From NCBI RefSeq assembly GCF_018688335.1, contig NZ_CP061316.1, forward strand, positions 1,054,001 through 1,118,000: 64,000 bases of DNA, in the 5' to 3' direction. This document shows, one piece after another, positions 1-9,468 of the stretch. Below the pieces are notes generated by a model, which did no database searches, was not told the DNA's origin, and worked only from the letters and a program-made list of their open reading frames with translations. A program made the position numbers and the translations under genes. This stretch comes from Polynucleobacter sp. AP-Jannik-300A-C4. Lineage in GTDB: Bacteria; Pseudomonadota; Gammaproteobacteria; Burkholderiales; Burkholderiaceae. The stretch's first letter is position 1. Each line of letters starts with the position of its first letter.

Positions 1-818
1 GCAGCCCGAATGCTTAATGGACGTACCTGCTTATCTGCTAATCGGCAATTTGTAAAATATGCTTCAGGTAATAAGAGCTCAAACTCGCAACCAGGCAAAA
101 GTGCCGCAATAGGTTCTTGCATCATGTTTTGCCAACCTATCAAGCTGACGCCACGCTCTTGACGTGTTGGCGCATCAGCTTGCCACCGGAAAAGTGGTGA
201 GCCGGAAGGTGCGGCAACAGCTGCAATAATAAAACGTGGATCAGCCAAAACTGCAATGGTCTCCGACATCTCTCGCAACTCTAACTTGACCTCACTAGCG
301 CTAATAGCAGCGCTTGCTAAGGCCTCAGTAAGCAGGCGTGTTTGGCAATGTGAGTGTGGCATCTGATCAATGCTGTAAAGCCAGGGAACGATGGATAAGC
401 GTGCATCAGTGGAAGTGATTGAGCTATGTAATGCAGCGGCTGTAGATTCAATGACGCTCACTGAAAGAGCGCCAGAAGGAATCTGATAGCGGGTATGAGC
501 AACAATAGGTAAAGCCAATAAAAGAACATCCCAGTTCTGGCCCTCATGCTCCATTAGCAAAGACTCAGCCAGGGTCTCAGCACAGTCTGCAAGTACCTCG
601 AAGGCCACCGTATTAATTCGAAATGTTTGATCGAGAGCTGCATCAATCACATTTTGATTTTGGCTTTTGAGAAGACGCATTAGGCGAACATTTAAACGTT
701 CCTCCCAAAACTGATCCTCAATGTGACTCCCGGAAGCTGCCAAGGAAATAGCGTCCGCAACTAGGCGCTCGACATCTGGTGAGGAGCGTTGCGAGGATTT
801 AGTGCGATGAACAGCCAT
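1..818 (-). CDS. DUF2863 family protein, partial (C-terminus beyond window)
   Basis: I read this directly on the minus strand: an ATG at 818-816 opens a frame that stays open to the window edge, so the 3' end is missing. The product begins MAVHRTKSSQRSSPDVERLV and continues with a helical, Leu/Ala/Glu-rich region (about 272 residues visible). This start and pattern match my memory of DUF2863, a family of unknown function largely confined to betaproteobacteria. No catalytic motif, signal peptide or membrane segment is visible. The yaaA stop lies only about 11 bases upstream, so the two genes are probably co-transcribed. Family assignment is from recall; function unknown. Confidence 0.8.
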   Translation of the reverse strand, partial: MAVHRTKSSQRSSPDVERLVADAISLAASGSHIEDQFWEERLNVRLMRLLKSQNQNVIDAALDQTFRINTVAFEVLADCAETLAESLLMEHEGQNWDVLLLALPIVAHTRYQIPSGALSVSVIESTAAALHSSITSTDARLSIVPWLYSIDQMPHSHCQTRLLTEALASAAISASEVKLELREMSETIAVLADPRFIIAAVAAPSGSPLFRWQADAPTRQERGVSLIGWQNMMQEPIAALLPGCEFELLLPEAYFTNCRLADKQVRPLSIRA

Positions 819-829
819 GAAGCACTCTC

Positions 830-1606
830 CTACCTTCTTTCGGGACGTCTAAATAGCGGCTTTTCTTCTGTAGATTCAGAGGCAACATATTTGTAACCAT
901 CTAAATTGAAGCCTTTTAGATCCACTGGATTAGATATACGGTTCTCGACCACATAGCGCGCCATCAAGCCCCTAGCCCGCTTGGCATAGAAGGAAATGAT
1001 TTTGTATTTGCCGTCTTTGCCATCCTGAAATACGGGGGAGATGACTGGGCAATCCAAGTTCTTCGCCTGCAAGACCTTAAAGTACTCTTCAGAGGCTAAA
1101 TTGAGGAGAAAAGGCTTCTTCTGCTTCTCCAGCACTGCCTTTAAGGAATTGGTAACACGCTCACCCCAAAACGCATATAAGTCTTTACCTCGAGCATTTT
1201 GAAAGGAGGTGCCCATTTCCAGGCGATAAGGCTGCATTAGATCCAGGGGGCGAAGAGCACCATACAAACCCGAAAGAATGCGAATATGGTCTTGCGCAAA
1301 ATCAAGGGTCTTTTGATTTAGCGTCTTAACATCAAAACCATCATAGACGTCACCATTAAAGGCGTAAATCGCTGGCCTACTATTTTCTTCAGTAAATTTT
1401 TTAGACCAGTCACGGTAGCGCCCCACATTCAGCGCAGCCAATTGATCTGACAGCCCCATGAGATTAGCGACTTCCTGAGGCGAGAGCTTCTTGAGATCCG
1501 CTATCAACTTTGCAGATTCAGAGACGAATTCCGGGAGAGTCGGAGCCTTGACCTTGACCGGTGTTTTGTAATCTAAGGATTTAGCAGGTGAAAGGACGAT
1601 CAGCAT
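830..1606 (-). CDS. yaaA: Peroxide stress protein YaaA (UPF0246/DUF328)
   Basis: The 258-residue product has the full length usual for the family. It shows the family's opening [13 protein letters not shown], a central [21 protein letters not shown] block, LNLASEEYF, and the C-terminal [14 protein letters not shown] stretch. In E. coli YaaA lowers intracellular free iron during hydrogen peroxide stress and so limits Fenton damage; the fold binds DNA in vitro. It is a soluble cytoplasmic protein without an export signal. It is followed within about 11 bases by a DUF2863 gene on the same strand and is divergent from the aminotransferase starting at 1675. I see no OxyR-type site in the 68-base divergent spacer, though I could miss a degenerate one. 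Confidence 0.93.
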   Translation of the reverse strand: MLIVLSPAKSLDYKTPVKVKAPTLPEFVSESAKLIADLKKLSPQEVANLMGLSDQLAALNVGRYRDWSKKFTEENSRPAIYAFNGDVYDGFDVKTLNQKTLDFAQDHIRILSGLYGALRPLDLMQPYRLEMGTSFQNARGKDLYAFWGERVTNSLKAVLEKQKKPFLLNLASEEYFKVLQAKNLDCPVISPVFQDGKDGKYKIISFYAKRARGLMARYVVENRISNPVDLKGFNLDGYKYVASESTEEKPLFRRPERR

Positions 1607-1674
1607 GGCACAATTTGAGAATGAATAACTACCATTCTAGCGACTACCTACCTTATTTGCCCTAAACCGCCCGC

Positions 1675-2877
1675 ATGAACCAAAATCCCCTACTGACGCC
1701 AGCATTTCCGAGTCGCCTACCAAAAGTAGGAACAACGGTATTTACAGTCATGTCGGCTCTCGCTACAGAGCATCAAGCTATTAACCTAGGGCAAGGCTTT
1801 CCAGACTTTCCATGTGATCGAGAGCTCATATCTCAGGTCAACTCAGCAATGCTGTCTGATCAAAATCAATATCCACCAATGATCGGGGTAGCTGAGTTAC
1901 GTCACGGTGTATCGAAAAAAATATCCACTTTGTATGGTCATGATTACGATCCCGATACAGAAATTACTATCACCGCTGGAGGTACTCAAGGAATCCTGAC
2001 GGCCATCCTCTCATGCGTCAGCGCTGGCGACGAAGTTGTCATCATCGAGCCTGCTTACGATAGCTATCGCCCTTCGATTGAGATGGCTGGTGGAAAAGTA
2101 ATCGCTGTATCTTTGATTGCCAATCGTGATGATCAAGGCCGTGTTAATTCTTACTCAATACCTTGGGATGATTTGACCAAAGCAGTTAATCCAAAGACAC
2201 GACTCGTCATCATCAATACTCCCCATAATCCAACCGGGATGATTTGGCAGAAGACCGATCTAGACCGCCTGGCAAATTTAGTGAGAGATACCAATGCGCT
2301 GATCTTAAGTGATGAGGTCTACGAGCATATGGTGTACGACGGACATCAACACGCCAGCATAGCCAGCCATCCTGAATTAGCGGCGCGAAGTTTCTTGATA
2401 TCAAGCTTCGGTAAAACCTACCATGTTACCGGCTGGAAAGTAGGTTATGTAGCTGCACCTGCAGCGATGATGGCGGAGTTTCGCAAGATACATCAATTCA
2501 ATGTCTTCACAGTAAACACGCCAATGCAATATGGTTTGGCCAATTACCTTATGAATTCCGATCACTACTTAGGGCTGTCATCTTTTTATCAGGCTAAGCG
2601 GGATTTCTTTAGCAAAGGCTTAACTCAGACAGGCTTTGAATTATTGCCAGCACCAGCAACCTATTTTCAGTGCGTTAACTACACTAATTTGCAGATCCCT
2701 CAAGCCAAGATGGGCGAAGCGGATTTCTGCTCTTGGCTTACAACCAAGATTGGTGTCGCCGCTATTCCAGTATCGGCTTTCTATGCTCATCCGGTTGAGT
2801 CCGGCGTTATCCGTTTTTGTTTTGCTAAAAAAGAAGAAACGCTTTCAAAAGCATTAGAGCGTTTACAAACCCTGTAG
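1675..2877 (+). CDS. PLP-dependent aminotransferase, methionine aminotransferase (YbdL)-like
   Basis: Fold-type I aminotransferase of 400 residues. Visible signatures are the N-terminal INLGQGFPDFP segment, the TAGGTQGI and NTPHNPTG cofactor-site blocks, LSDEVYEHMVYD, and SSFGKTYHVTGWKVGY, which contains the Schiff-base lysine at residue 247. This pattern is closest to the YbdL/kynurenine-oxoglutarate transaminase group, which in E. coli prefers methionine, histidine and phenylalanine with 2-oxo acids. Substrate cannot be fixed from sequence, so methionine aminotransferase is a family inference. A glutathione transferase gene follows after 14 bases, suggesting co-transcription. Confidence 0.85.
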   Translation: MNQNPLLTPAFPSRLPKVGTTVFTVMSALATEHQAINLGQGFPDFPCDRELISQVNSAMLSDQNQYPPMIGVAELRHGVSKKISTLYGHDYDPDTEITITAGGTQGILTAILSCVSAGDEVVIIEPAYDSYRPSIEMAGGKVIAVSLIANRDDQGRVNSYSIPWDDLTKAVNPKTRLVIINTPHNPTGMIWQKTDLDRLANLVRDTNALILSDEVYEHMVYDGHQHASIASHPELAARSFLISSFGKTYHVTGWKVGYVAAPAAMMAEFRKIHQFNVFTVNTPMQYGLANYLMNSDHYLGLSSFYQAKRDFFSKGLTQTGFELLPAPATYFQCVNYTNLQIPQAKMGEADFCSWLTTKIGVAAIPVSAFYAHPVESGVIRFCFAKKEETLSKALERLQTL

Positions 2878-2891
2878 AAGAGGAATCCATC

Positions 2892-3626
2892 ATGGCAATA
2901 AGCAAACCCAAGAAAGACATCATTGATGTTTATAGCTGGCCGACACCAAACGGTCATAAAGTTCACATCATGCTTGAAGAGTGTGGCTATAAATTAGACA
3001 AAGACTGGATTGCCCATCCAATTGATATTGGTGCAGGCGATCAGTTCAAGCCAGAATTCTTGGCCATTAGCCCAAATAATAAGATTCCTGCCATCGTTGA
3101 TCCGCAAGGGCCTGATGGCAAACCGATCCATCTTTTTGAGTCCGGAGCAATATTGCTCTACTTAGCTTCCAAAACAGGGAAGTTTTTACCCAAATCCACT
3201 CGGGGTAAATATGAAGTCTTGCAATGGCTCATGTTCCAAATGGGTGGCTTGGGACCCCTATTGGGACAAAACCACCACTTTCGAATCTATGCACCAGAAA
3301 AAATTGACTATGCAATCACTCGCTACACCAATGAAGCCAAGCGCCTATATGGCGTGATAGATCATCAACTGAAAGATAATCCTTATATTGCTGGTAAAAA
3401 TTATTCGATAGCCGATATCGCTATTTTTCCATGGACAAGAAATTGGAAAAACCAAGGCATTGATATTAATGAGTACCCGCATTTTAAGCGGTGGTTTGAA
3501 ATGGTTGGTGAGCGCCCTGCTGTCAAGCGTGGCGTTGAAGTATTAACTGCATTACGTAAGCCCTTGCATGATGACAAAGCAAGAGAGCAATTATTTGGTT
3601 CATCACAGTATCAAAAAAGGAAATAG
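2892..3626 (+). CDS. Glutathione S-transferase, Nu-class (YghU/YfcG)-like
   Basis: The 244-residue product has an N-terminal thioredoxin-fold domain with the WPTPNGHKV segment, whose TPNGxK pattern is typical of the Nu-class enzymes YghU and YfcG, and the glutathione-site motif FESGAILLYLA. The C-terminal half is all-helical with NYSIADIAIFPWTRNW, the usual N-capping box of GST domains. Nu-class enzymes act mainly as glutathione-dependent disulfide and peroxide reductases rather than classic conjugating transferases. The ATG follows an AGAGGA ribosome site, and the stop is one base before the next gene, so translation is likely coupled to the dehydrogenase downstream. Confidence 0.88.
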   Translation: MAISKPKKDIIDVYSWPTPNGHKVHIMLEECGYKLDKDWIAHPIDIGAGDQFKPEFLAISPNNKIPAIVDPQGPDGKPIHLFESGAILLYLASKTGKFLPKSTRGKYEVLQWLMFQMGGLGPLLGQNHHFRIYAPEKIDYAITRYTNEAKRLYGVIDHQLKDNPYIAGKNYSIADIAIFPWTRNWKNQGIDINEYPHFKRWFEMVGERPAVKRGVEVLTALRKPLHDDKAREQLFGSSQYQKRK

Positions 3627-3627
3627 C

Positions 3628-4482
3628 ATGAAGATTGATTCGGTCGGAGTAATTGGCGCAGGCACGATGGGTAATGGCATTGCGCAAGTTTGTGCAGTTG
3701 CAGGTCTTGATGTTGTGATGGTTGATATTAATGACGCTGCTGTTGAACGTGGTTTGAGTCAAATAAGCAAGAGCTTGGATCGACTCGTCAAAAAGGAAAC
3801 TCTCACAGCTAAAGATAAGGATGCAGCATTAAATCGGATCAAAGGAAGCACATCATATTCAGACTTTAAGGGTCTGCAATTAGTTATTGAAGCTGCTACA
3901 GAAAATCAAGCTGTTAAAGAGAAAATCTTGAAACAAGTTGACGAGATCGTCGGCAAAGAAACCATTATTGCCACGAATACTTCTTCACTATCTATTACAA
4001 AACTGGCCGCATTAGATTCCAACCCAAGCCGCTTCATTGGCATGCACTTTTTTAATCCTCCGCCGATGATGGCTTTGGTGGAGGTGATTCGAGGCTTACA
4101 AACATCTGATGCAACCCATGCAGCAATTATTGAAATGGCTAAGCGCATTGGTAAGGAACCCATTACAGTTAAGAACTCACCAGGCTTTGTGGTCAATCGG
4201 ATTTTGTTGCCGATGATTAATGAGGCCTTTTTTGTTTTGTACGAAGGACTTGCTAGCCCAGAGGATATTGACGCTGGCATGAAGTTGGGCTGCAACCAAC
4301 CGATTGGTCCACTTGCATTAGCTGACCTCATTGGTCTTGATACCTGCCTAGCGGTAATGGAAGTCTATTTTGAGAACTTCAGTGACTCTAAGTATCGCCC
4401 TTGCCCATTACTTCGTGAGATGGTTGCCGCAGGATATCTCGGTCGTAAGACTGGACGCGGCGTCTACACCTACGATCAATAA
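3628..4482 (+). CDS. 3-hydroxybutyryl-CoA dehydrogenase
   Basis: I start this at the ATG at 3628, one base after the preceding stop, because the Rossmann motif VGVIGAGTMGNGIAQ follows at once; an upstream in-frame ATG at 3568 would overlap the GST gene. The 284-residue enzyme oxidises 3-hydroxybutyryl-CoA to acetoacetyl-CoA with NAD(P). Visible features are the dinucleotide fold, NTSSLSITKLA, GMHFFNPPPMM with the catalytic His at about residue 140, and the C-terminal helical domain including KNSPGFVVNRIL and GRKTGRGVYTY. Roles could be fatty acid or aromatic degradation, or butanoate metabolism linked to polyhydroxybutyrate; the phasin gene at 15733 makes the latter plausible. Could be named hbd or paaH; I leave the symbol open. 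Confidence 0.92.
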   Translation: MKIDSVGVIGAGTMGNGIAQVCAVAGLDVVMVDINDAAVERGLSQISKSLDRLVKKETLTAKDKDAALNRIKGSTSYSDFKGLQLVIEAATENQAVKEKILKQVDEIVGKETIIATNTSSLSITKLAALDSNPSRFIGMHFFNPPPMMALVEVIRGLQTSDATHAAIIEMAKRIGKEPITVKNSPGFVVNRILLPMINEAFFVLYEGLASPEDIDAGMKLGCNQPIGPLALADLIGLDTCLAVMEVYFENFSDSKYRPCPLLREMVAAGYLGRKTGRGVYTYDQ

Positions 4483-4524
4483 TTTTCATATTCATCATCT
4501 ATTAATCAAAATAAAGAAGTTTTT

Positions 4525-5004
4525 GTGAACCCATTACCCCCTCTCGTTCTTAAATTAGCTTACGCTGGCCTCATCCCTTTTGTGAGTCTCGCTTTAATGG
4601 TTCAACTGGCACCAACCCCGCTTAACTACTTAAGCGCCGAATCACTAGCTGGTTATGGGGCTGTGATTACTGCTTTCATGGGCGCATTACATTGGGGCGC
4701 TAATTTACATACCCTAGGCAAAGCCCCTCCTGGTGATCGCTGGGAGGATCGAAATGCCTGGATTTGGGGTGTGATACCAGCAGTAGTAGCGTGGGTTGCA
4801 CTACATATTTATATTCCAGTTGGCCTAGTAATCTTGGCATCGGCTTTACTAATACAACGCAATATCGATAAAGAAACCTATCAGTACTATTTTTCTAGTG
4901 AAGAGGCTTGCGCAGCTTTTATGACCTTGCGCAATCGACTGACACTTGTTTCTGCTATCTGTTTAATTTGGTCTGCACTAGTGATTTTGTTTGTACAGAA
5001 CTAA
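4525..5004 (+). CDS. DUF3429 domain-containing membrane protein
   Basis: A 159-residue protein beginning with GTG, about 7 bases after an AAGAAG ribosome site. It contains roughly four hydrophobic segments (near residues 8-26, 42-57, 77-101 and 137-156) and the GALHWGANLH motif, which I recall from DUF3429 inner-membrane proteins. The function of the family is unknown. It is followed 10 bases later by rarA on the same strand. Nothing else in the sequence hints at a partner or substrate. Confidence 0.78.
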   Translation: MNPLPPLVLKLAYAGLIPFVSLALMVQLAPTPLNYLSAESLAGYGAVITAFMGALHWGANLHTLGKAPPGDRWEDRNAWIWGVIPAVVAWVALHIYIPVGLVILASALLIQRNIDKETYQYYFSSEEACAAFMTLRNRLTLVSAICLIWSALVILFVQN

Positions 5005-5014
5005 AACTATAGTA

Positions 5015-6328
5015 ATGGGCAATCTATTTGATCAAGCGCCCCCGCCTCCTTTGGCAGAAGCATTGCGCCCAAAATGTATTGAAGAGGTCATTGGGCAAAC
5101 CCATCTTTTAGCTTCAGGTAAACCACTCAATCTCACCTTTGCTTCTGGCAAGCCGCATTCAATGATTCTTTGGGGGCCACCAGGGGTGGGTAAAACTACC
5201 TTAGCAAGACTTTCAGCAAAAGCCTTTGATCGAGAATTTATAGCTATATCAGCCGTTCTTGCCGGTGTAAAAGAAATTCGCGAGGCTATTGAGCAGGCCC
5301 AACAAAGCATGTCGCAATATGGCAGACAAACCATTTTGTTTGTTGATGAAATTCATCGTTTTAATAAAAGCCAACAAGATGCCTTATTACCGCATGTTGA
5401 ATCTGGATTATTTACCTTCATCGGCGCCACCACTGAAAACCCGTCCTTTGAAGTTAACTCTGCCCTGCTATCACGTGCACAAGTCTATGTACTTAAATCA
5501 TTAAGCTCTGTAGAACTCAAGCAATTATTTGATAGAGCACGTGAATATACTCTGCCTAGTATTCAATTTGAATCAGCGGCAATCGATAGTCTGATTACCC
5601 ATGCAGATGGTGACGCTAGGAGATTGCTTAATTTAGTAGAGCAAGTACGTAATGCGGTTACAACACCGAACTCGAATATCCAAAAGGTAGACCAGCAATT
5701 TATTGAAAATGCTTTGACCATTCAAGCACGTCGATTTGATAAAGGGGGCGACCACTTTTACGATCAGATTTCCGCTCTACATAAATCAGTGCGCGGTTCT
5801 AATCCGGATGCTGCACTGTATTGGTTTTGCCGAATGCTCGATGGCGGAGCAGATCCACGCTATCTTGCAAGAAGAATTATTCGCATGGCATGGGAAGATA
5901 TCGGTCTTGCCGACCCTAGAGCAATGCAGCTAGCAAATGATGCAGCCCAGACTTTTGAGAGGCTCGGCTCACCGGAAGGAGAGCTAGCGCTTGGGCAAGC
6001 AGTGGTTTATTTAGCCGTTGCCGCTAAGAGCAATGCCAGCTATAAAGCTTTCAACGCGGCAAGGGCTTATGTTGCCAATGATCAAAGCAAGCCTGTACCT
6101 AACCATTTACGCAATGCCCCAACCAAGCTCATGAAAGAGCTAGGCCATGGTAAGGAATATCGCTATGCACATGATGAGCCACATGCCTATGCTGCTGGAG
6201 AGTCTTATCTTCCAGAAGGAATGGCAGAGCCTCATTGGTATGAGCCTGTTGATCGAGGCTTAGAAAGTCAGATTGCCGAAAAGATGGCCTTCTTACGCAA
6301 GTTAGACGAGGGATCGAATAAGAAATGA
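5015..6328 (+). CDS. rarA: Replication-associated recombination protein A (RarA/MgsA)
   Basis: A AAA+ ATPase of about 437 residues. I prefer the ATG at 5015 ([19 protein letters not shown]) over a TTG at 4991 that overlaps the previous gene. It shows Walker [10 protein letters not shown], Walker [10 protein letters not shown], sensor-1 [12 protein letters not shown], and the C-terminal tetramerisation region with [18 protein letters not shown] and the LPEGM-type ending. RarA acts at stalled forks and single-strand gaps, binding SSB and DNA ends. The stop overlaps the next start as ATGA, suggesting translational coupling to an unrelated isomerase-like gene. Confidence 0.95.
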   Translation: MGNLFDQAPPPPLAEALRPKCIEEVIGQTHLLASGKPLNLTFASGKPHSMILWGPPGVGKTTLARLSAKAFDREFIAISAVLAGVKEIREAIEQAQQSMSQYGRQTILFVDEIHRFNKSQQDALLPHVESGLFTFIGATTENPSFEVNSALLSRAQVYVLKSLSSVELKQLFDRAREYTLPSIQFESAAIDSLITHADGDARRLLNLVEQVRNAVTTPNSNIQKVDQQFIENALTIQARRFDKGGDHFYDQISALHKSVRGSNPDAALYWFCRMLDGGADPRYLARRIIRMAWEDIGLADPRAMQLANDAAQTFERLGSPEGELALGQAVVYLAVAAKSNASYKAFNAARAYVANDQSKPVPNHLRNAPTKLMKELGHGKEYRYAHDEPHAYAAGESYLPEGMAEPHWYEPVDRGLESQIAEKMAFLRKLDEGSNKK

Positions 6329-6966
6329 ATCAAGACGAGAGTAGCGCCAAAGCGCTGAAAGGGACTTTTTATTACGACATCATTTCTCCGTTTTCATACT
6401 TTTACATCAAGCAGCGCCATCGACTTGATCAGCGCGTAGCTATTGAACCAGTTCCTATTTTGCTTGGCGGCCTTTTTCGAGCAACTGATAATCGTGGCCC
6501 TGGTGAAGTTGAGGCAAAGCGCCCGCATACCTACCAATATTGTGTGTGGCTGGCTGAAAAGCTGGGTTTGCCATTTTGCTTTCCGGAACACCACCCTTTT
6601 CTTACAGTGGCAGCACAGCGTTTACTAGTTCAGGAAAATGCGAATTGGGAAATGGTTGAGCGTGCATTTGAGTATGTTTGGGTTGAGGGCAAAGATCCCA
6701 ATTTATCTTGGCCAGAATTTTGCCTACACCTTGGTTTATCGGCTGATACGCCTAAGCCAGATTCCCCAGAGATTAAAGCAAAGCTCATCAGCAATACCGA
6801 GCGTGCAAAATTGGACGGTGCCTTTGGGGTGCCAACCCTGATCGTAAATGGCCATGCTTTTTGGGGTGTAGATACCATTGATTGGGTGCTAGATTATCTT
6901 GATAGGCCAAACATGTTTGAAGAGACGGCATATCACTATGCCGCCCAAGTCCCATCTGGACTTTGA
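6325..6966 (+). CDS. 2-hydroxychromene-2-carboxylate isomerase family protein (DsbA fold)
   Basis: The 213-residue product opens with FYYDIISPFSYFYIK, where SPFSY replaces the CxxC of DsbA-like thioredoxin folds and the first serine is the glutathione-activating residue in NahD-type enzymes. Later blocks are GVPTLIVNGHAFWGVDTIDWV, the cis-proline region, and a helical insert between. NahD interconverts 2-hydroxychromene-2-carboxylate and trans-o-hydroxybenzylidenepyruvate in naphthalene catabolism, but no other naphthalene genes are nearby, so the real substrate is probably different. The start overlaps the rarA stop by four bases. Confidence 0.82.
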   Translation: MNQDESSAKALKGTFYYDIISPFSYFYIKQRHRLDQRVAIEPVPILLGGLFRATDNRGPGEVEAKRPHTYQYCVWLAEKLGLPFCFPEHHPFLTVAAQRLLVQENANWEMVERAFEYVWVEGKDPNLSWPEFCLHLGLSADTPKPDSPEIKAKLISNTERAKLDGAFGVPTLIVNGHAFWGVDTIDWVLDYLDRPNMFEETAYHYAAQVPSGL

Positions 6967-7020
6967 GCAATACAATCAGTTATTAGTTATTTTTTATTCG
7001 ATTTTTAAGGACCTACTACT

Positions 7021-7596
7021 ATGCGCAAAATAATTGCTTCTCTATTCATGATCACCAGCCTGATTGCTAGCGCTGCAAGCTTTGCAGGACCTAAGGTCGA
7101 ATTCAAAACCACCATGGGTAACTTTGTTGTTGAGTTGGACTCTGTCAAGGCACCGAAGACCACAACCAATTTTTTAAACTATGTAAATAGCGGTTTTTAT
7201 AACGGCACCATTTTTCACCGCGTGATTGACAGCTTCATGATTCAAGGTGGCGGCTTTACTCCTGACCTAGTTCAAAAACCAACCAATGCCCCAGTAGTTT
7301 CAGAAGCTCAAAATGGCCTTAAGAACCAAACTTATACGATTGCCATGGCGCGCACTTCAGATCCTGATTCTGCTACAGCTCAGTTCTTTATCAACGTTAA
7401 AGATAATGAAGGCCTGAATTATCCAAACGCGATGGGCAATGGCTACACAGTATTTGGCAAAGTCATTTCAGGAACTCAAACCATAGATGCTATTCGCAAG
7501 ATTCCCACCATGGTTGCATCAGCGCCTAAGATGGGTCGTATGGCGGATGTACCTAGTAAGACTGTCACGATTGAATCAGCGACTGTATTGAAGTAA
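7021..7596 (+). CDS. Periplasmic peptidyl-prolyl cis-trans isomerase, cyclophilin type (PpiA-like)
   Basis: A 191-residue cyclophilin with an N-terminal signal peptide (hydrophobic core IIASLFMITSLIAS, likely cleavage after SFA near residue 22). The domain shows the active-site block FHRVIDSFMIQGGGF and FINVKDNEGLNYP, both close to E. coli PpiA. It would isomerise Xaa-Pro bonds of exported proteins in the periplasm. An AAGGAC ribosome site precedes the ATG. The 54-base upstream gap is AT-rich without a hairpin that I would call a terminator. Confidence 0.93.
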   Translation: MRKIIASLFMITSLIASAASFAGPKVEFKTTMGNFVVELDSVKAPKTTTNFLNYVNSGFYNGTIFHRVIDSFMIQGGGFTPDLVQKPTNAPVVSEAQNGLKNQTYTIAMARTSDPDSATAQFFINVKDNEGLNYPNAMGNGYTVFGKVISGTQTIDAIRKIPTMVASAPKMGRMADVPSKTVTIESATVLK

Positions 7597-7632
7597 TTTT
7601 CACCTCTTACTAGAGCCCTGAAGGTCAATAGC

Positions 7633-9459
7633 ATGATATTGCTAGATGACGCTCAAAGCACTCAGACTGAGCCGAGCAGCCGCCTGTATGAACAGGCGCT
7701 GCATTGCTGGACTGTCTATCCCCAGCCCAGTCCTTCAGACACAATCACCGCAGTAGATGAATGTCTGCGGAGCATTAATGCAGCATTGACTCGCGGTGAA
7801 TATGTTGTCGCAGCATTTGCTTATGAATTCGGTCTATATCTTCATAAAATTGAACGGCGCCGAGATGACGTAAAGCGTCAACATCCACTGGTTCAGGCAT
7901 GGTCATTTAGATCCTATGAGAGCCTAAGCAAGCAGGATGTCGATGCATTCATTAAGGGAAAAGTTGAGATACTTGATTCCGACTCTCAAGTTGCGGGGGT
8001 TAGCAATCTTCATGTTTCTATTAATGAAGAGAAGTTCAAGTCTGATATTGAGGCTATTCAAGAATATATTCGTAGTGGTGATGCGTATCAAATTAATCAC
8101 ACCTTTAGAATTACGGGGGAGGCCTACGGTGACCCGCTCGCACTATATGCACGATTAAGAAATCGCCAGCCGGGAAGATTTGGGGCATTTATTAAAAGTG
8201 ACTCGAACTACATTCTTTCCCAGTCCCCCGAATTATTTATACAGAAGCAAGGCAACACTCTGAAGGCTATGCCTATGAAAGGCACAGCAAGTGCCTTGAG
8301 TGATTCAGCAGAGCACTTGTCAGCAGATGCCAAAAATCAGGCAGAGAATGTCATGATCGTCGATTTACTGCGCAACGATCTAAGTCGCCTTGCCTTGCCG
8401 GGAACAGTCAGTGTTCCTCAACTTTTTGAAGTTGCCAGGTACGGTGATGTATTGCAAATGACATCAACGGTTCAGGCTCAGGTTAAACCTGGCATTGAAT
8501 TACGGGATGTCATGAACGCAGTCTTTCCTTGTGGCTCCGTTACAGGTGCACCCAAGAAACGCAGCATGGAGATCATCCAAGAATTAGAGTATCAAGATCG
8601 CGGCTACTATTGCGGGGCTCTTGGTTGGATTGATCCTGATGGTGACTTTGCATTTAGCGTACCCATTCGTACACTGGAGATTGATCGGAATCCAGAGACC
8701 TTAGCCTCACCTTTTGCTCTAGGTATCGGCGCCGGCATTACGATTGATTCGGAAGCCAAACAAGAATGGGAAGAATGCGAAATTAAGGCAGCCTTCTTGA
8801 GTGAGATGCCAAGCGAAATAGGATTATTTGAAACTATCTTAGTTCACCAAGCCAAACCTCAAAATTTACAGCTCCACTTGAAGCGTTTGACTGATTCAGC
8901 GCTGGCACTAGGCATACCCTGTGACGTGAGTAACGTCCTCAAATCCATTGAAGATGTTTGCGCAAACTGTAGCAATGATGCTGACTATCGATTGCGAGTA
9001 GATTTGAACTCTGCTGGTAATCCCAGTTGCCAAGCCACCCCATTTCGGCCTCTACAAGGTCCAGTAAAGATCTTTTGGGCGAGTGACATTCTTCCCGATC
9101 CCAGTAAAGCCACCCTTCACTCAGGCAACATCTTATTAAGACATAAAGTCAACAGTCGGAATATTTATGACCAAGCCTGGAAATTAGCTGAGGATCTTGG
9201 TGGCTTTGATGCCTTATTTATTAATGAAAATGGCTTTGTGACCGAAGGGGGAAGAAGCAGTATTTTTATTAAGTCAGGAAGTCGCTGGCTTACACCCCCA
9301 GTCTCAGCAGGTCTTCTTCCAGGAGTGATGAGATCAATCATCTTAAATAATCCAAAATGGAATGCCCATGAAGCTAACCTGACTATTGAGGATGTTCTCA
9401 ATGCAAAAGAGATTATGCTTAGCAACGCCTTACGCGGTCATATCTCCGCCCATTTTTAG
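7633..9459 (+). CDS. pabBC: Fused aminodeoxychorismate synthase component I / aminodeoxychorismate lyase
   Basis: A 608-residue two-domain protein. Residues up to about 395 are a chorismate-binding (PabB/TrpE) domain with GDAYQINHTF, PMKGTAS, VDLLRNDLSR, FPCGSVTGAPK and AFSVPIRTLEID. From about 395 to the end is a class IV PLP aminotransferase-like (PabC) domain beginning GLFETILV and including LRHKVNSRNIYD and NENGFVTEGGRSSIFI. Together they would convert chorismate plus ammonia to aminodeoxychorismate and then to p-aminobenzoate for folate synthesis. The glutamine amidotransferase PabA is not in the window. Such fusions occur in several betaproteobacteria. Confidence 0.92.
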   Translation: MILLDDAQSTQTEPSSRLYEQALHCWTVYPQPSPSDTITAVDECLRSINAALTRGEYVVAAFAYEFGLYLHKIERRRDDVKRQHPLVQAWSFRSYESLSKQDVDAFIKGKVEILDSDSQVAGVSNLHVSINEEKFKSDIEAIQEYIRSGDAYQINHTFRITGEAYGDPLALYARLRNRQPGRFGAFIKSDSNYILSQSPELFIQKQGNTLKAMPMKGTASALSDSAEHLSADAKNQAENVMIVDLLRNDLSRLALPGTVSVPQLFEVARYGDVLQMTSTVQAQVKPGIELRDVMNAVFPCGSVTGAPKKRSMEIIQELEYQDRGYYCGALGWIDPDGDFAFSVPIRTLEIDRNPETLASPFALGIGAGITIDSEAKQEWEECEIKAAFLSEMPSEIGLFETILVHQAKPQNLQLHLKRLTDSALALGIPCDVSNVLKSIEDVCANCSNDADYRLRVDLNSAGNPSCQATPFRPLQGPVKIFWASDILPDPSKATLHSGNILLRHKVNSRNIYDQAWKLAEDLGGFDALFINENGFVTEGGRSSIFIKSGSRWLTPPVSAGLLPGVMRSIILNNPKWNAHEANLTIEDVLNAKEIMLSNALRGHISAHF

Positions 9460-9468
9460 AAAGCCTGC

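Noticed and set aside
3568-3627. Upstream ATG start for 3-hydroxybutyryl-CoA dehydrogenase
   Set aside because: The extension lies entirely within the glutathione transferase gene, and the Rossmann motif fits directly after the ATG at 3628.
4991-5014. TTG start for rarA eight codons upstream
   Set aside because: It overlaps the preceding gene and adds residues not seen at the N-terminus of RarA proteins.
6394-6970. Several 60-82 codon frames overlapping the DsbA-fold isomerase gene on both strands
   Set aside because: They lack ribosome sites and recognisable sequence and are shadows of the isomerase frame.
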